From Peptoniphilus_A genitalis (GTDB taxonomy: Bacteria > Bacillota > Clostridia > Tissierellales > Peptoniphilaceae), in assembly GCF_949769225.1 (NCBI RefSeq), contig NZ_CATKPB010000006.1: DNA of 64,000 bases; one strand, given 5' to 3'. Made by a program: the position numbers and the translations under genes. The notes beneath the pieces were generated by a model. That model saw nothing but the letters and a program-made list of their open reading frames with translations, was not told where the DNA came from and searched no databases. The first letter of the stretch is position 1. Each line of letters starts with the position of its first letter. This document shows positions 1 through 8,123 of the stretch, piece after piece.

Positions 1-1
1 A

Positions 2-685
2 ATCATCGATATGTCTAAGCATGAAGGTGCTCACCCAAGAATGGGCGCAGTTGATGTTATTCCATTCGTTCCAGTAACTGAATGTACAACTGAAGAATGT
101 GTTGAATATGCTAACAAGGTTGGTAAGGCAATAGGAGAAATGGGAATTCCTGTTTACCTATATGAAGATGCTGCAACAAGCCCAGACAGAAAGAACCTTG
201 CTAAGGTTAGAAAGGGACAATACGAAGGATTCTTCGACAAAATCAAAGAACCTGAATGGAAACCTGACTTCGGTCCACAAGAAATGAATGTTAAATCAGG
301 AGCTACAGCTGTTGCTGCAAGATTCCACTTAGTTGCATTTAATGTTAACTTAAACACAAAGGACTTAGCTATTGCTGATAAAATTGCAAAAACAGTTCGT
401 CACATTGGTGGAGGACTTAGATTCTGTAAGGCTATCGGTCTTGAACTAGAAGAAAAGGGTCAAACACAAGTATCAATGAACCTTGTAAATTATGAAAAAA
501 CTGCAATTTATCAAGCTCTTGAAATGGTAAAATCAGAAGCTAAGAGATATGGAGTAACTGTTGTTAACACAGAACTTATTGGACTTCTTCCACTACAAGC
601 TCTTGTTGATTCAGCAGCTTACTACATGCAAATTGAAGACTTTAAAGCAGAACAGGTTCTAGAAACACTTTTAATAGAGGAGTAA
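2..685 (+). CDS. ftcD: Glutamate formimidoyltransferase, 5'-truncated by window edge
   Basis: Transfers the formimino group of N-formimino-L-glutamate (from histidine breakdown) to tetrahydrofolate, releasing glutamate; cytosolic. The reading frame is open from base 2 with I-I-D before the first ATG at 11, so this ATG is internal and the true start lies upstream. 227 residues are visible against about 300 for the single-domain enzyme. Family features are the SKHEGAHPRMGAVDVIPFVP motif at the visible start and HIGGGLRFCKAIG near visible residue 133. There is no cyclodeaminase domain fused at the C-terminus, unlike the bifunctional animal protein; that activity is encoded two genes downstream (2390-3016). 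It ends 9 bp before fhs, so it is likely cotranscribed with it. Function is inferred from family resemblance and context. Confidence 0.93.
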   Translation: MIDMSKHEGAHPRMGAVDVIPFVPVTECTTEECVEYANKVGKAIGEMGIPVYLYEDAATSPDRKNLAKVRKGQYEGFFDKIKEPEWKPDFGPQEMNVKSGATAVAARFHLVAFNVNLNTKDLAIADKIAKTVRHIGGGLRFCKAIGLELEEKGQTQVSMNLVNYEKTAIYQALEMVKSEAKRYGVTVVNTELIGLLPLQALVDSAAYYMQIEDFKAEQVLETLLIEE

Positions 686-694
686 TTAAGTAAA

Positions 695-2374
695 ATGGGA
701 TTTAAAACAGATATACAAATAGCTGATGAAGCAAAAATGCTTCCAATTGAAGAAGTAGCCGCAAAGATTGGATTCGAAAAAGACGATCTTGAACAATATG
801 GTAAATATAAAACTAAAATCTCTTGGGATGCAATCAAGAGAATCGAAGAAAACAATGAAAATGGTAAATTAATTCTAGTTTCTGCTATTTCTCCAACACC
901 AGCAGGTGAAGGTAAATCTACAGTTTCTATTGGTCTTACTCAAGGACTTAATAGAATTGGAAAGAAATCAGCAGTAGCTCTTCGTGAACCATCTCTTGGA
1001 CCTGTATTTGGTGTTAAGGGTGGAGCTGCAGGTGGTGGATACTCACAAGTAGTTCCTATGGAAGACATTAACCTTCACTTCACAGGAGACCTTCACGCAA
1101 TGACAGCTGCAAATAACCTTATTTCAGCTTGTATCGATAACCACATCCACCAAGGAAATGCTCTAAGAATTGACTGTAGACAAATCACTTGGAAGAGAGT
1201 TATCGACATGAATGATAGATCTCTTAGAAATGTTGTTATATCTCTTGGTAAAAAAGCTGATGGTTTCCCTAGAGAAGACCACTTCATGATCACAGTTGCA
1301 TCTGAAATCATGGCAGTTCTTTGTCTATCAGAAAACATTGAAGACTTAAAGAACAGACTAGCTAAGATGATTATTGGCTACAACCTAGACAACGAACCTG
1401 TAACAGTTGCTGATCTTGAAATCCAAGGTGCTGTTGCAATGCTTCTTAAGGATGCACTAAAACCAAATATGGTACAAACTCTTGAAAATACACCAGCATT
1501 TATTCACGGTGGACCTTTCGCTAACATTGCTCATGGATGTAACTCAATCCTAGCTACTAAACTTGCACTTGCAACAAGTGATTACGCAGTTACAGAAGCT
1601 GGATTCGGTGCTGACCTTGGTGCTGAAAAATTCATGGACATTAAATGTAGAATGGCAGGTCTCTCTCCAGATGCAGTTGTAATTGTTGCTACAATTAAGG
1701 CTCTTAAGATGCACGGTGGAGTAGATAAAAAAGAACTTAAGACTGAAAATGTTGAAGCTCTTGAAAAAGGATTTGCTAACTTAAGACGTCACGTTGAAAA
1801 TATTAAGAAGTTTGGCGTTCCAGCTATTATTGCAATCAACAGATTTGCTGATGATACTGAAGCTGAAATTGCTAAATTAGAAGAACTTTGTAAAGAACTT
1901 GGAGTAAGAATTTCACTTTGTGAATGTTTCGCAAAGGGTGGTGAAGGTGCAGAAGACCTTGCTAAACAAGTTGTTGAACTAATCGACGAAGGAAAAGCTG
2001 ACTTCAAACCACTTTACGATGTAAATGCATCTATCGTTGACAAGGTAAACACAATTGTTAAAGAAATCTACAGAGGTAGAGAAGCTAAATTCACTAAGGC
2101 TGCAATGAACCAAGTTAAAAAACTTGAAGAAATTGGTCTTGACAAGCTTCCGATTTGTGTAGCTAAGACACAATTCTCATTTACAGATGATCAAAAGATA
2201 ATGGGCGCACCTACAGACTTTGACATTGAAATTCAAGATGTAAGAGTATCTGCAGGAGCAGGCTTCATCGTTGTTCAAACTTCAAACATCATGGTAATGC
2301 CAGGACTTCCAAAAGTTCCAGCTGCTAACAAGATGGATATTGACAACAACGGAGTTATTACTGGATTATTCTAA
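695..2374 (+). CDS. fhs: Formate--tetrahydrofolate ligase
   Basis: Interconverts formate + ATP + THF and 10-formyl-THF + ADP + Pi; cytosolic. 559 residues, the normal family length. An ATP-binding P-loop (TPAGEGKST) lies at about residues 68-76 and the C-terminal family signature PTDFDIEIQDVR begins near residue 506, followed by the conserved VMPGLPK stretch. It sits between the formiminotransferase and cyclodeaminase genes. That position suggests it runs in the ATP-forming direction, turning the one-carbon unit of histidine into formate and ATP; the direction is inference. AGAGGAG overlapping the end of the preceding gene is a good ribosome binding site for the ATG at 695. Confidence 0.97.
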   Translation: MGFKTDIQIADEAKMLPIEEVAAKIGFEKDDLEQYGKYKTKISWDAIKRIEENNENGKLILVSAISPTPAGEGKSTVSIGLTQGLNRIGKKSAVALREPSLGPVFGVKGGAAGGGYSQVVPMEDINLHFTGDLHAMTAANNLISACIDNHIHQGNALRIDCRQITWKRVIDMNDRSLRNVVISLGKKADGFPREDHFMITVASEIMAVLCLSENIEDLKNRLAKMIIGYNLDNEPVTVADLEIQGAVAMLLKDALKPNMVQTLENTPAFIHGGPFANIAHGCNSILATKLALATSDYAVTEAGFGADLGAEKFMDIKCRMAGLSPDAVVIVATIKALKMHGGVDKKELKTENVEALEKGFANLRRHVENIKKFGVPAIIAINRFADDTEAEIAKLEELCKELGVRISLCECFAKGGEGAEDLAKQVVELIDEGKADFKPLYDVNASIVDKVNTIVKEIYRGREAKFTKAAMNQVKKLEEIGLDKLPICVAKTQFSFTDDQKIMGAPTDFDIEIQDVRVSAGAGFIVVQTSNIMVMPGLPKVPAANKMDIDNNGVITGLF

Positions 2375-2389
2375 TTAACGGGAGGAAAA

Positions 2390-3016
2390 ATGCTTAAAGA
2401 TTTAAATATAGTAGAATTTGCTAATGAAACAGCTTCAGATTCACCAGCACCTGGTGGTGGATCTATTGCTGCACTAAATGCATCAATGGCTGCTTCACTT
2501 CTTGCAATGGTTGCAGGACTAACTGTTGGCAAGAAAAAATATATGGACGTTTCTGAAAGAATGGAAGAACTTCAAGCAAAACTTTTAAAATACAAGGATG
2601 AATTTGTTGATGGAATCGACAAAGACGCTAGCTCTTTTAATGGTGTTATGGACGCTATGAAACTTCCTAAGGAAACTGAAGAAGAAAAAGCTCTAAGATC
2701 AGAAAAAATTCAAGAAGGATACAGAAATGCAATTGAAGTACCTCTTGGACTTGGAATGAAAGTTACTGAATTATATGATTACGCAAGAGAACTTGCTGAA
2801 AAAGGTAATTCAAATGCAATCACTGACGTAGCAGTAGCTCTATTAAACATTGAAGCTGCAGTTCACGGAGCTTTCCTAAATGTAATAATCAACCTTAACT
2901 CACTTAAGGACCAAGATTACAGACACGAACTTGAAGAAAAAATGGCTGCTACAAGAAAGATTGTTGAAAAGAATCACGCAGAAATTATGAAAGTGGTAGA
3001 TGAAAAATTAGCATGA
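2390..3016 (+). CDS. fchA: Formimino-THF cyclodeaminase / methenyl-THF cyclohydrolase
   Basis: Small folate enzyme of the FTCD_C family, 208 residues, expected to convert 5-formimino-THF to 5,10-methenyl-THF with release of ammonia and/or to hydrolyse methenyl-THF to 10-formyl-THF. The N-terminal SDSPAPGGGSIAALNASMA motif (about residues 17-35) is diagnostic, and the rest is predicted to be alpha-helical. A strong GGGAGG site precedes the ATG. The last 4 bp overlap the next gene (GCATGATT). With ftcD and fhs it completes a route from formiminoglutamate to formate plus ATP. Which of the two activities dominates cannot be told from sequence. Confidence 0.92.
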   Translation: MLKDLNIVEFANETASDSPAPGGGSIAALNASMAASLLAMVAGLTVGKKKYMDVSERMEELQAKLLKYKDEFVDGIDKDASSFNGVMDAMKLPKETEEEKALRSEKIQEGYRNAIEVPLGLGMKVTELYDYARELAEKGNSNAITDVAVALLNIEAAVHGAFLNVIINLNSLKDQDYRHELEEKMAATRKIVEKNHAEIMKVVDEKLA

Positions 3017-4356
3017 TTTATCTTTTAGTCGATGTTGGATCAACTTATACAAAGTTGCATTTAGTGGATACAAATAAAAATGTAATTTTGGCTGGAGCTT
3101 CAAGTTATACTACTGTGGAGACCGATGTTAGAGAGGGCTTTAATAAGGCTTACAAAAAGCTAAGGGAAATCTCTGATGTTAAATACGATAAAATATTAGG
3201 TTGTTCTTCGGCATCAGGAGGACTAAAGGTCATAGCTATAGGTTTTTCAAAAAGCCTTACTACTGACGCTGCAAGACTTGCGTCACTATCAAGTGGTGCC
3301 AGGATTTTGAATGTTTATTCCTACGAACTCAAGGATGAGCAAGTAGAAGAAATAAAATCTGCTGGTGCCGATATCATAGTCTTATGTGGAGGAACTGACC
3401 ACGGCAACAGGGACAACATAATCTACAATGCAAAGAAACTTGCAAAGGGATCTGTTAAAACTCCTGTAGTTGTGGCAGGAAACATTGACACTCATGAAGA
3501 AATAAGGGACATCTTTAATAAAGCTGATGTCCCTTGTGACTTCACAGAAAATGTCATGCCAACAACAAACACAATAAATTATAGGCCCCTTAGGCAGACA
3601 ATTGGAGATCTTTTCATAAAGACTATCGCCCATGCCAAGGGAATTGATCTACTAAGTAAAGATTTTGAAATATTATTGCCAACTCCAGTTGCAGTTCAAA
3701 AGGCCATGTCAGTTTACGCCAAATATTTGGATAAGGTTATTTTATCTGTTGATATTGGCGGGGCAACTACAGATATCCATTCCATAGGAAAAACTTATTA
3801 TGGAGAAGAAAATGTCATCTCACCTCCCATTGATGAGCCCTATGAAAAGAGGACTGTGGAAGGCGATATGGGTATGAGGTATTCTGCCACTGCTCTTTAC
3901 GAGTCAGTTGGTGATGAACCCTTCCTTAAGTTTGGAATAAAAGATGCGAAGGAAAAAACTGAATTTCGCTTTAACCATACTAACTACATTCCAGACAATG
4001 ATGAAGACCTATTCTTTGACAATGTCTTGTGTTATATAGCAACTCATACATCACTAATGAGACACGTTGGCCACATAAAAAAAATTAAGACACCTACTAG
4101 AACTATTTATGAACAGTATGGAAAAGATTTGAGACCGGCAGAAATGTTTATTGGAACTGGTGGATCTCTCATCAACTCTGATGATCCAAAGAAGATCCTA
4201 TCAGCCATTAGGGACTTAGATGAAAAATATCTAATTAACAGGGACGTAAAATGTTATTTAGATAAGGAGTATATCCTGTCATCAGCTGGACTAATTTCTA
4301 CTGTGGATGAAGAAGCTTCATACAAATTATTAAAGAAATATCTTAAAGAACTATAA
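3013..4356 (+). CDS. glmL: MutL/GlmL-type mutase accessory ATPase
   Basis: 447-residue member of the MutL/GlmL family (ASKHA/Hsp70-actin-like ATPases), which accompany coenzyme-B12-dependent carbon-skeleton mutases such as glutamate mutase and act as reactivating chaperones. This MutL is unrelated to the DNA mismatch repair protein. Phosphate-binding motifs are visible: DVGSTYTKLHLV at residues 7-18, CGGTDHGN near 133, SVDIGGATTDIHS near 243 and GTGGSL near 380. The start overlaps fchA by 4 bp, so the two are translationally coupled. Mutase subunits (glmS/glmE) are not in the window; its place after histidine genes suggests that glutamate from histidine enters the methylaspartate pathway (inference). 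Confidence 0.85.
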   Translation: MIYLLVDVGSTYTKLHLVDTNKNVILAGASSYTTVETDVREGFNKAYKKLREISDVKYDKILGCSSASGGLKVIAIGFSKSLTTDAARLASLSSGARILNVYSYELKDEQVEEIKSAGADIIVLCGGTDHGNRDNIIYNAKKLAKGSVKTPVVVAGNIDTHEEIRDIFNKADVPCDFTENVMPTTNTINYRPLRQTIGDLFIKTIAHAKGIDLLSKDFEILLPTPVAVQKAMSVYAKYLDKVILSVDIGGATTDIHSIGKTYYGEENVISPPIDEPYEKRTVEGDMGMRYSATALYESVGDEPFLKFGIKDAKEKTEFRFNHTNYIPDNDEDLFFDNVLCYIATHTSLMRHVGHIKKIKTPTRTIYEQYGKDLRPAEMFIGTGGSLINSDDPKKILSAIRDLDEKYLINRDVKCYLDKEYILSSAGLISTVDEEASYKLLKKYLKEL

Positions 4357-4362
4357 AATTTT

Positions 4363-4394
4363 AGAAGTTACCATTTTTGGTAGCTTCTTTTTTT
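4363..4394 (+). terminator. Rho-independent terminator of the ftcD-glmL operon
   Basis: An imperfect stem pairs AGAAGTTACCA (4363-4373) with TGGTAGCTTCT (4378-4388) across a short T loop, followed by a run of T to 4394. It lies 7 bp after the glmL stop codon. Confidence 0.88.
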
Positions 4395-4706
4395 ATGGAA
4401 TTTTAAATTGCCTTGCCTATTAAGATAAAGAATATTTTTTATTGAGTCGAAAGAAACTATAAACTTGTCTTTGCTTATGAGATCGTGACTTTTGAATGAA
4501 AATTAAAATTTTTGGACTTAAAAGAAAATTATAAGTTAAGAGTAAATTATAAAGTGGGATGAAATTACAAAATAAAAAATAACAAGTAGCTAGGGATTAT
4601 AAATTAAAAAATAAATTTAATAAGAGGACGGGAACTATAAATAAAAAATTGAAATCTTCTTATAAAAGTTATATGCTAAACCTATAAAGTATAAAGGAGC
4701 TGCGAC
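4395..4706. other. AT-rich intergenic region with one copy of a dispersed motif
   Basis: 312 bp with no convincing ORF or RNA. It is A/T-rich with many imperfect TATAAAnnn repeats. Bases 4616-4639 resemble one unit of the 25-bp tandem repeat at 13623-13697. A promoter for the DUF2207 gene should lie here, but no clear -35/-10 pair stands out. Confidence 0.5.
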
Positions 4707-6401
4707 ATGAAATTAAAAAATTTATTTAAACTTACAATTTTATTTGTCTTACTGCCTGTTCTCGTCTTTGCAGAAGATTTTAAGTCTATAAAAATTGATG
4801 CAGACATAGATAGGGATGGAGTTGCCAAGGTAAAAGAAGTTTGGGAAATCGACGAAGACAATAAGGACTACACAGAGAGATACAAGAGGATCGAAAACTT
4901 GCAAGGCATAAAGATTGAAAATTTTTCTGTCAATGCTCTTGGAAGAGACTTCACTGAAAAGATGCCTTGGGACATTGATGCATCTTTTGAAGACAAGGCC
5001 TACCACTATGGAAGGATTGACAAGGAGGACCAAGTTGAACTAACTTGGGGGATAAGTGAATTTAAGGACAACATCTACAACTTGTCCTACACGATAAATC
5101 CCCTTGTTGTGGGACTAAAGGACGCTGACATGGTCTACTTTAATTTCGTGGGATATAACTTTAGCCCAAAGCCAGAGAAGGTAGAGATAAATATTAAGGG
5201 CTTTGAAGCCTTTAAGGATGTAGAAATGTGGGGCTTTGGTCTTAAGGGTGAAATCCATAATGTGGACGGAGTAATCCAAATGAAATCAACAGATTATGTT
5301 GACTATGCAACAGTGATGCTGAAGTTCCCAAAGGGCTACTTCAACACTGCCTACAAGCTTGACAAAAACTTCGACGACTATGCCAATATGGCTGCCAAGG
5401 GGTCAGACTGGGAAAACAGAGAAGGTCAAGCCTACCAAGAGCCAATGTCAAATACAGAAAAATCAGTTCTAGGTCTTGTTGGGGCTCTTGTACTTGGAGT
5501 AGTTTATTTTGTGGCAAGAGCTGCAAGCCTATCCTTTAACAAGAGAAAAATTGAAAATAAAAAATCTCTTCCAACAATTAAGGACCTAAAGGGAGAATAT
5601 TATAAAAAACTACCTTATGATGGACCAATGGAAGACTTGTCTTACTTTATCGGCCAAGCCTACCTTGTTACAAGTGACTTAGTTGGAAATTATATAAACT
5701 CCTTTATCTTGAAGTGGAGCCTTGAAGGAGCTATTGAATTTATAGAAGAGGGCAAGGGCTTTGCCGACAATAAAATAAAAATTATAAAAAGGCCAGAAGA
5801 CATGGGGCCTATGGAAGAAGAACTCTTTGACATGATTGATGCTGCCAATGAAGAAAGCCAAGAGGACTTCATCACATCCAAGGCCTTTAAGAGATATGTC
5901 AAGGACCACAAGAAGGAAATGGAAAATTACTACGAAGAATTCCAAACTTCATCTATTAGAAAGCTAAGAGAAGAAGGTTACCTTGAAGATTATGTATATG
6001 AAAAGAAATTCCTCTTCTCAAGAAGGACTGGCAAGGAACTAAGAGTTACTGAAAAGGGAAAAGTTCTTTACGAAAACTTAATTAAGTTCAAAAATTATTT
6101 AGAGGACTGTCTTGATGAGGTAACAAAAGAAGTTGACTTCAAGGAGTGGGAAGAGTATTTAATCTATTCATCAATCTTCTTCTTGGACAAGGAATTTGTC
6201 AAAGGTGCCAAGGCATATCCAGCCTATTGCAGTGAATATTCTGTTTACAACGCCCACCTTATTGCAACAAGAAACTTCTCCAGCAAGTTAAACAGGTCCT
6301 ACCAATCTGGAACTGGTTTTGCCAGCCCTGGCGTGGGAGGAGCAACATCAGTTGGAGGCGGAGGAGGATCCTTCGGTGGTGGTGGCGGTGGCGGTCGCTA
6401 A
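4707..6401 (+). CDS. DUF2207-family membrane protein with Gly-rich C-terminus
   Basis: 564 residues. A signal peptide (1-22, ending VLVFA) leads into an extracytoplasmic domain of about 225 residues matching the DUF2207 pattern. A single membrane segment follows at about 253-273, then a large charged cytoplasmic region, then a tail made almost entirely of Gly and Ser from about residue 545. This layout (secreted domain, TM, cytoplasmic domain, Gly-rich end) is typical of DUF2207 proteins, whose function is not known to me. AAGGAG precedes the ATG at 4707. It appears monocistronic, with a strong terminator behind it. Confidence 0.85.
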   Translation: MKLKNLFKLTILFVLLPVLVFAEDFKSIKIDADIDRDGVAKVKEVWEIDEDNKDYTERYKRIENLQGIKIENFSVNALGRDFTEKMPWDIDASFEDKAYHYGRIDKEDQVELTWGISEFKDNIYNLSYTINPLVVGLKDADMVYFNFVGYNFSPKPEKVEINIKGFEAFKDVEMWGFGLKGEIHNVDGVIQMKSTDYVDYATVMLKFPKGYFNTAYKLDKNFDDYANMAAKGSDWENREGQAYQEPMSNTEKSVLGLVGALVLGVVYFVARAASLSFNKRKIENKKSLPTIKDLKGEYYKKLPYDGPMEDLSYFIGQAYLVTSDLVGNYINSFILKWSLEGAIEFIEEGKGFADNKIKIIKRPEDMGPMEEELFDMIDAANEESQEDFITSKAFKRYVKDHKKEMENYYEEFQTSSIRKLREEGYLEDYVYEKKFLFSRRTGKELRVTEKGKVLYENLIKFKNYLEDCLDEVTKEVDFKEWEEYLIYSSIFFLDKEFVKGAKAYPAYCSEYSVYNAHLIATRNFSSKLNRSYQSGTGFASPGVGGATSVGGGGGSFGGGGGGGR

Positions 6402-6422
6402 AAAATATTCATCTCTAATATA

Positions 6423-6462
6423 AAAAGAAAGACAGTTTCATTATGGAAGCTGTCTTTCTTTT
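6423..6462. terminator. Bidirectional terminator between convergent genes
   Basis: A 13-bp perfect stem (6423-6435 with 6450-6462, core AAGAAAGACAG) with a 14-nt loop. It is flanked by A-rich sequence on the left and T-rich on the right, so it can stop both the DUF2207 gene and the minus-strand gene at 6495-7001. Confidence 0.85.
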
Positions 6463-6494
6463 ATAGAAGTATATTTAATTGAAATATTAAAATT

Positions 6495-7001
6495 TTATCT
6501 AAAAATAAAGAAATACACTAAATAAAAATATTCAATATAAATTATTGATTGTAATAATATAAATGTGTATAACTTGTTTTTTGAATAAGTTGCAATTTGT
6601 TTAAAATTATATACATTCATAACAAAGAAAATTAGGCTTGTTAGAAGAATTAAATACATATAAATGTTTGGAGAAAATAAATTTGCAAATTCCAAGTGAT
6701 ATTTATCTGGAATTAAAAATACTATAGGAGTTAATACAATGGAAGATATCATGTATAGAAAGATCCCCTTGTCGCTCTTTTTTTTCTCATCATAAAAATA
6801 ATAAAAAATTATAATTAATATAGTTGATAAAAGCAATAAGTAGGTTTTATCAAAACAAAATGCGAAGGTAAACATTACAAAAGCTATATTTCTTAATATT
6901 TTAAATCTATAGTTGAAATCGCTTTTTTCTCCTTCTGGAAAAAAATTGAATACAATAAATCCGAGAATAAATATTAATAATGTAGTTAGTTCTGGATTCA
7001 A
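6495..7001 (-). CDS. Hypothetical polytopic membrane protein
   Basis: 168 residues, mostly hydrophobic, with about five or six likely membrane segments and short polar linkers (PEGEKSD near 23, DEKKKSDK near 72). I recognise no family motif. The start is TTG at 7001 behind AAAGGAG on the minus strand (spacing about 10); there is no nearer ATG. Its 5' end is 61 bp from the secreted-protein gene at 7062-7718, with a perfect 20-bp palindrome between, so the two may share a transcript. A small secreted protein followed by a small polytopic protein resembles export/immunity pairs, but nothing in this sequence proves that role. Confidence 0.65.
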   Translation of the reverse strand: MNPELTTLLIFILGFIVFNFFPEGEKSDFNYRFKILRNIAFVMFTFAFCFDKTYLLLLSTILIIIFYYFYDEKKKSDKGIFLYMISSIVLTPIVFLIPDKYHLEFANLFSPNIYMYLILLTSLIFFVMNVYNFKQIATYSKNKLYTFILLQSIIYIEYFYLVYFFIFR

Positions 7002-7028
7002 AAATAATCACTCCTTTATAAATATAAA

Positions 7029-7048
7029 GGCTAGCAAATTTGCTAGCC
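7029..7048 (-). terminator. Perfect 20-bp palindrome, partial terminator or attenuator
   Basis: GGCTAGCAAATTTGCTAGCC is self-complementary and sits 14 bp after the stop of the 7062-7718 gene. On the minus strand only TTTATATTTAT follows, a weak U-tract, so it may stop some transcripts and let others read into the 6495-7001 gene. Confidence 0.6.
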
Positions 7049-7061
7049 TATTTAATATTAT

Positions 7062-7718
7062 CTAAATACGTTGACCGTCTGTTGTTACATATGGTTCACT
7101 TGGCCAAGCTACTACAAATGAAGTTCCACCACCTTCTTGTTTGTTTTCATAAGTTGTAACTTGTATTCCATAACCATTATCTCTGGCTCTGATGGCATTG
7201 TTTTGGTAGACACTTCCACCAAAAAAGTCAATTAGACTGTAAGCTAAACCCACAGACCCAAAATAATTTTCCATTTTTTGGGCTCCAATAATAAAGGCAA
7301 TTATATCTTTATATGTCACTCTATTGTTCATAAATCTATCGATACTTTTATTAGGAACATAGGTGTCAATGGCTGACATGTATTTGTCTTCTCTTTTAAA
7401 AACAGCCCCATTAGGTACATAATATCTTCTATTTGAGTAAAATACAATAGATTCGCCTAATTTTTCTTCATACATTTTTTGTATATCACTTAGCACAGAA
7501 TTATAAAAACCTGTATTTTCATGACCTTTTAATTGCTCTTTTACATTTTTCAAAACCTCATTTTTCTCGATTTCTAAAAATTCTATATAATCATTGTATT
7601 CCTTAAGGTACTTATCAGAGTCTGCCTTTTGATTATCGTAATTATTAAAAGCAAAAACATTTGTTGAAAGTATTAAAATTGATAAAGAAATTATTATTAA
7701 ACTATATATTTTCTTCAT
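7062..7718 (-). CDS. Hypothetical secreted protein
   Basis: 218 residues with a classical signal peptide (MKKIYSLIIIS... ending NVFAF, cleavage near residue 23). A charged, probably helical region (about 25-90) follows, then a mixed region, then a C-terminal stretch rich in Gly, Val and Thr (GYGIQVTTYENKQEGGGTSF). No cysteine and no recognisable catalytic motif, so no function is proposed. An AAAAAAGGAGATG-type site precedes the ATG on the minus strand. The possible promoter at 7784-7815 contains an 11-nt homopolymer, which could make expression variable. Confidence 0.7.
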   Translation of the reverse strand: MKKIYSLIIISLSILILSTNVFAFNNYDNQKADSDKYLKEYNDYIEFLEIEKNEVLKNVKEQLKGHENTGFYNSVLSDIQKMYEEKLGESIVFYSNRRYYVPNGAVFKREDKYMSAIDTYVPNKSIDRFMNNRVTYKDIIAFIIGAQKMENYFGSVGLAYSLIDFFGGSVYQNNAIRARDNGYGIQVTTYENKQEGGGTSFVVAWPSEPYVTTDGQRI

Positions 7719-7783
7719 TTTTACATCTCCTTTTTTTTCTAAAACTATAATCTTGCTAAAATTTCATGAAATCTTATATGAAC

Positions 7784-7815
7784 ATTGTAAAAAAAAAAAG
7801 GGGGAGTTTTGTCAA
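7784..7815 (-). promoter_or_regulatory. Candidate promoter with homopolymeric spacer for the secreted-protein gene
   Basis: On the minus strand TTGACA (7815-7810) and TACAAT (7789-7784) are separated by 20 bp. The spacer holds C5 followed by a run of ten or eleven T (A run 7789-7799 on the plus strand). Spacing of 20 is longer than the usual 17, and slippage in the run would change it. This is a prediction from sequence only. Confidence 0.4.
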
Positions 7816-7936
7816 GGAGATAAGGGAAAACATTTTTTAAAATTTATCTATACATTACAATAAAGTCTAAAATAAGTAGTTAAAATACCTAAAAGACTGC
7901 TATTTTCTATTTTTTAAAAATTTTTATTATTTTTAT

Positions 7937-8090
7937 GTATAATACAAATATGATTTATTAAGTTTTTATAAATTAACTGAAAAAGGTTTTCATCATTTTG
8001 AGTAGAGATATACCTTTTGGGTAGATAAAAAACACCCTCCTTACTGGTTTGTCCAGTAAAGAGGGTACATATCTCTTTAAAAAATACCCT
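7937..8090 (+). promoter_or_regulatory. Structured leader of the Nudix gene (possible attenuator)
   Basis: A TATAAT near 7937 could start a transcript of about 150 nt before the Nudix GTG. Within it a 14-bp hairpin pairs ACCCTCcTTACTGG (8034-8047) with CCAGTAAaGAGGGT (8053-8066). GGGTA at 8019-8023 and TACCCT at 8085-8090 offer competing partners for the two arms, and AGAGATA (8004-8010) pairs with TATCTCT (8070-8076). Read on the minus strand the hairpin is followed by GTTTTTT and would be a textbook terminator. Nature and ligand are unknown. Between 7816 and 7937 I see only A/T-rich sequence. Confidence 0.4.
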
Positions 8091-8123
8091 AAATAGTGTA
8101 AAATAACTATAAGGAGTTTTGTC

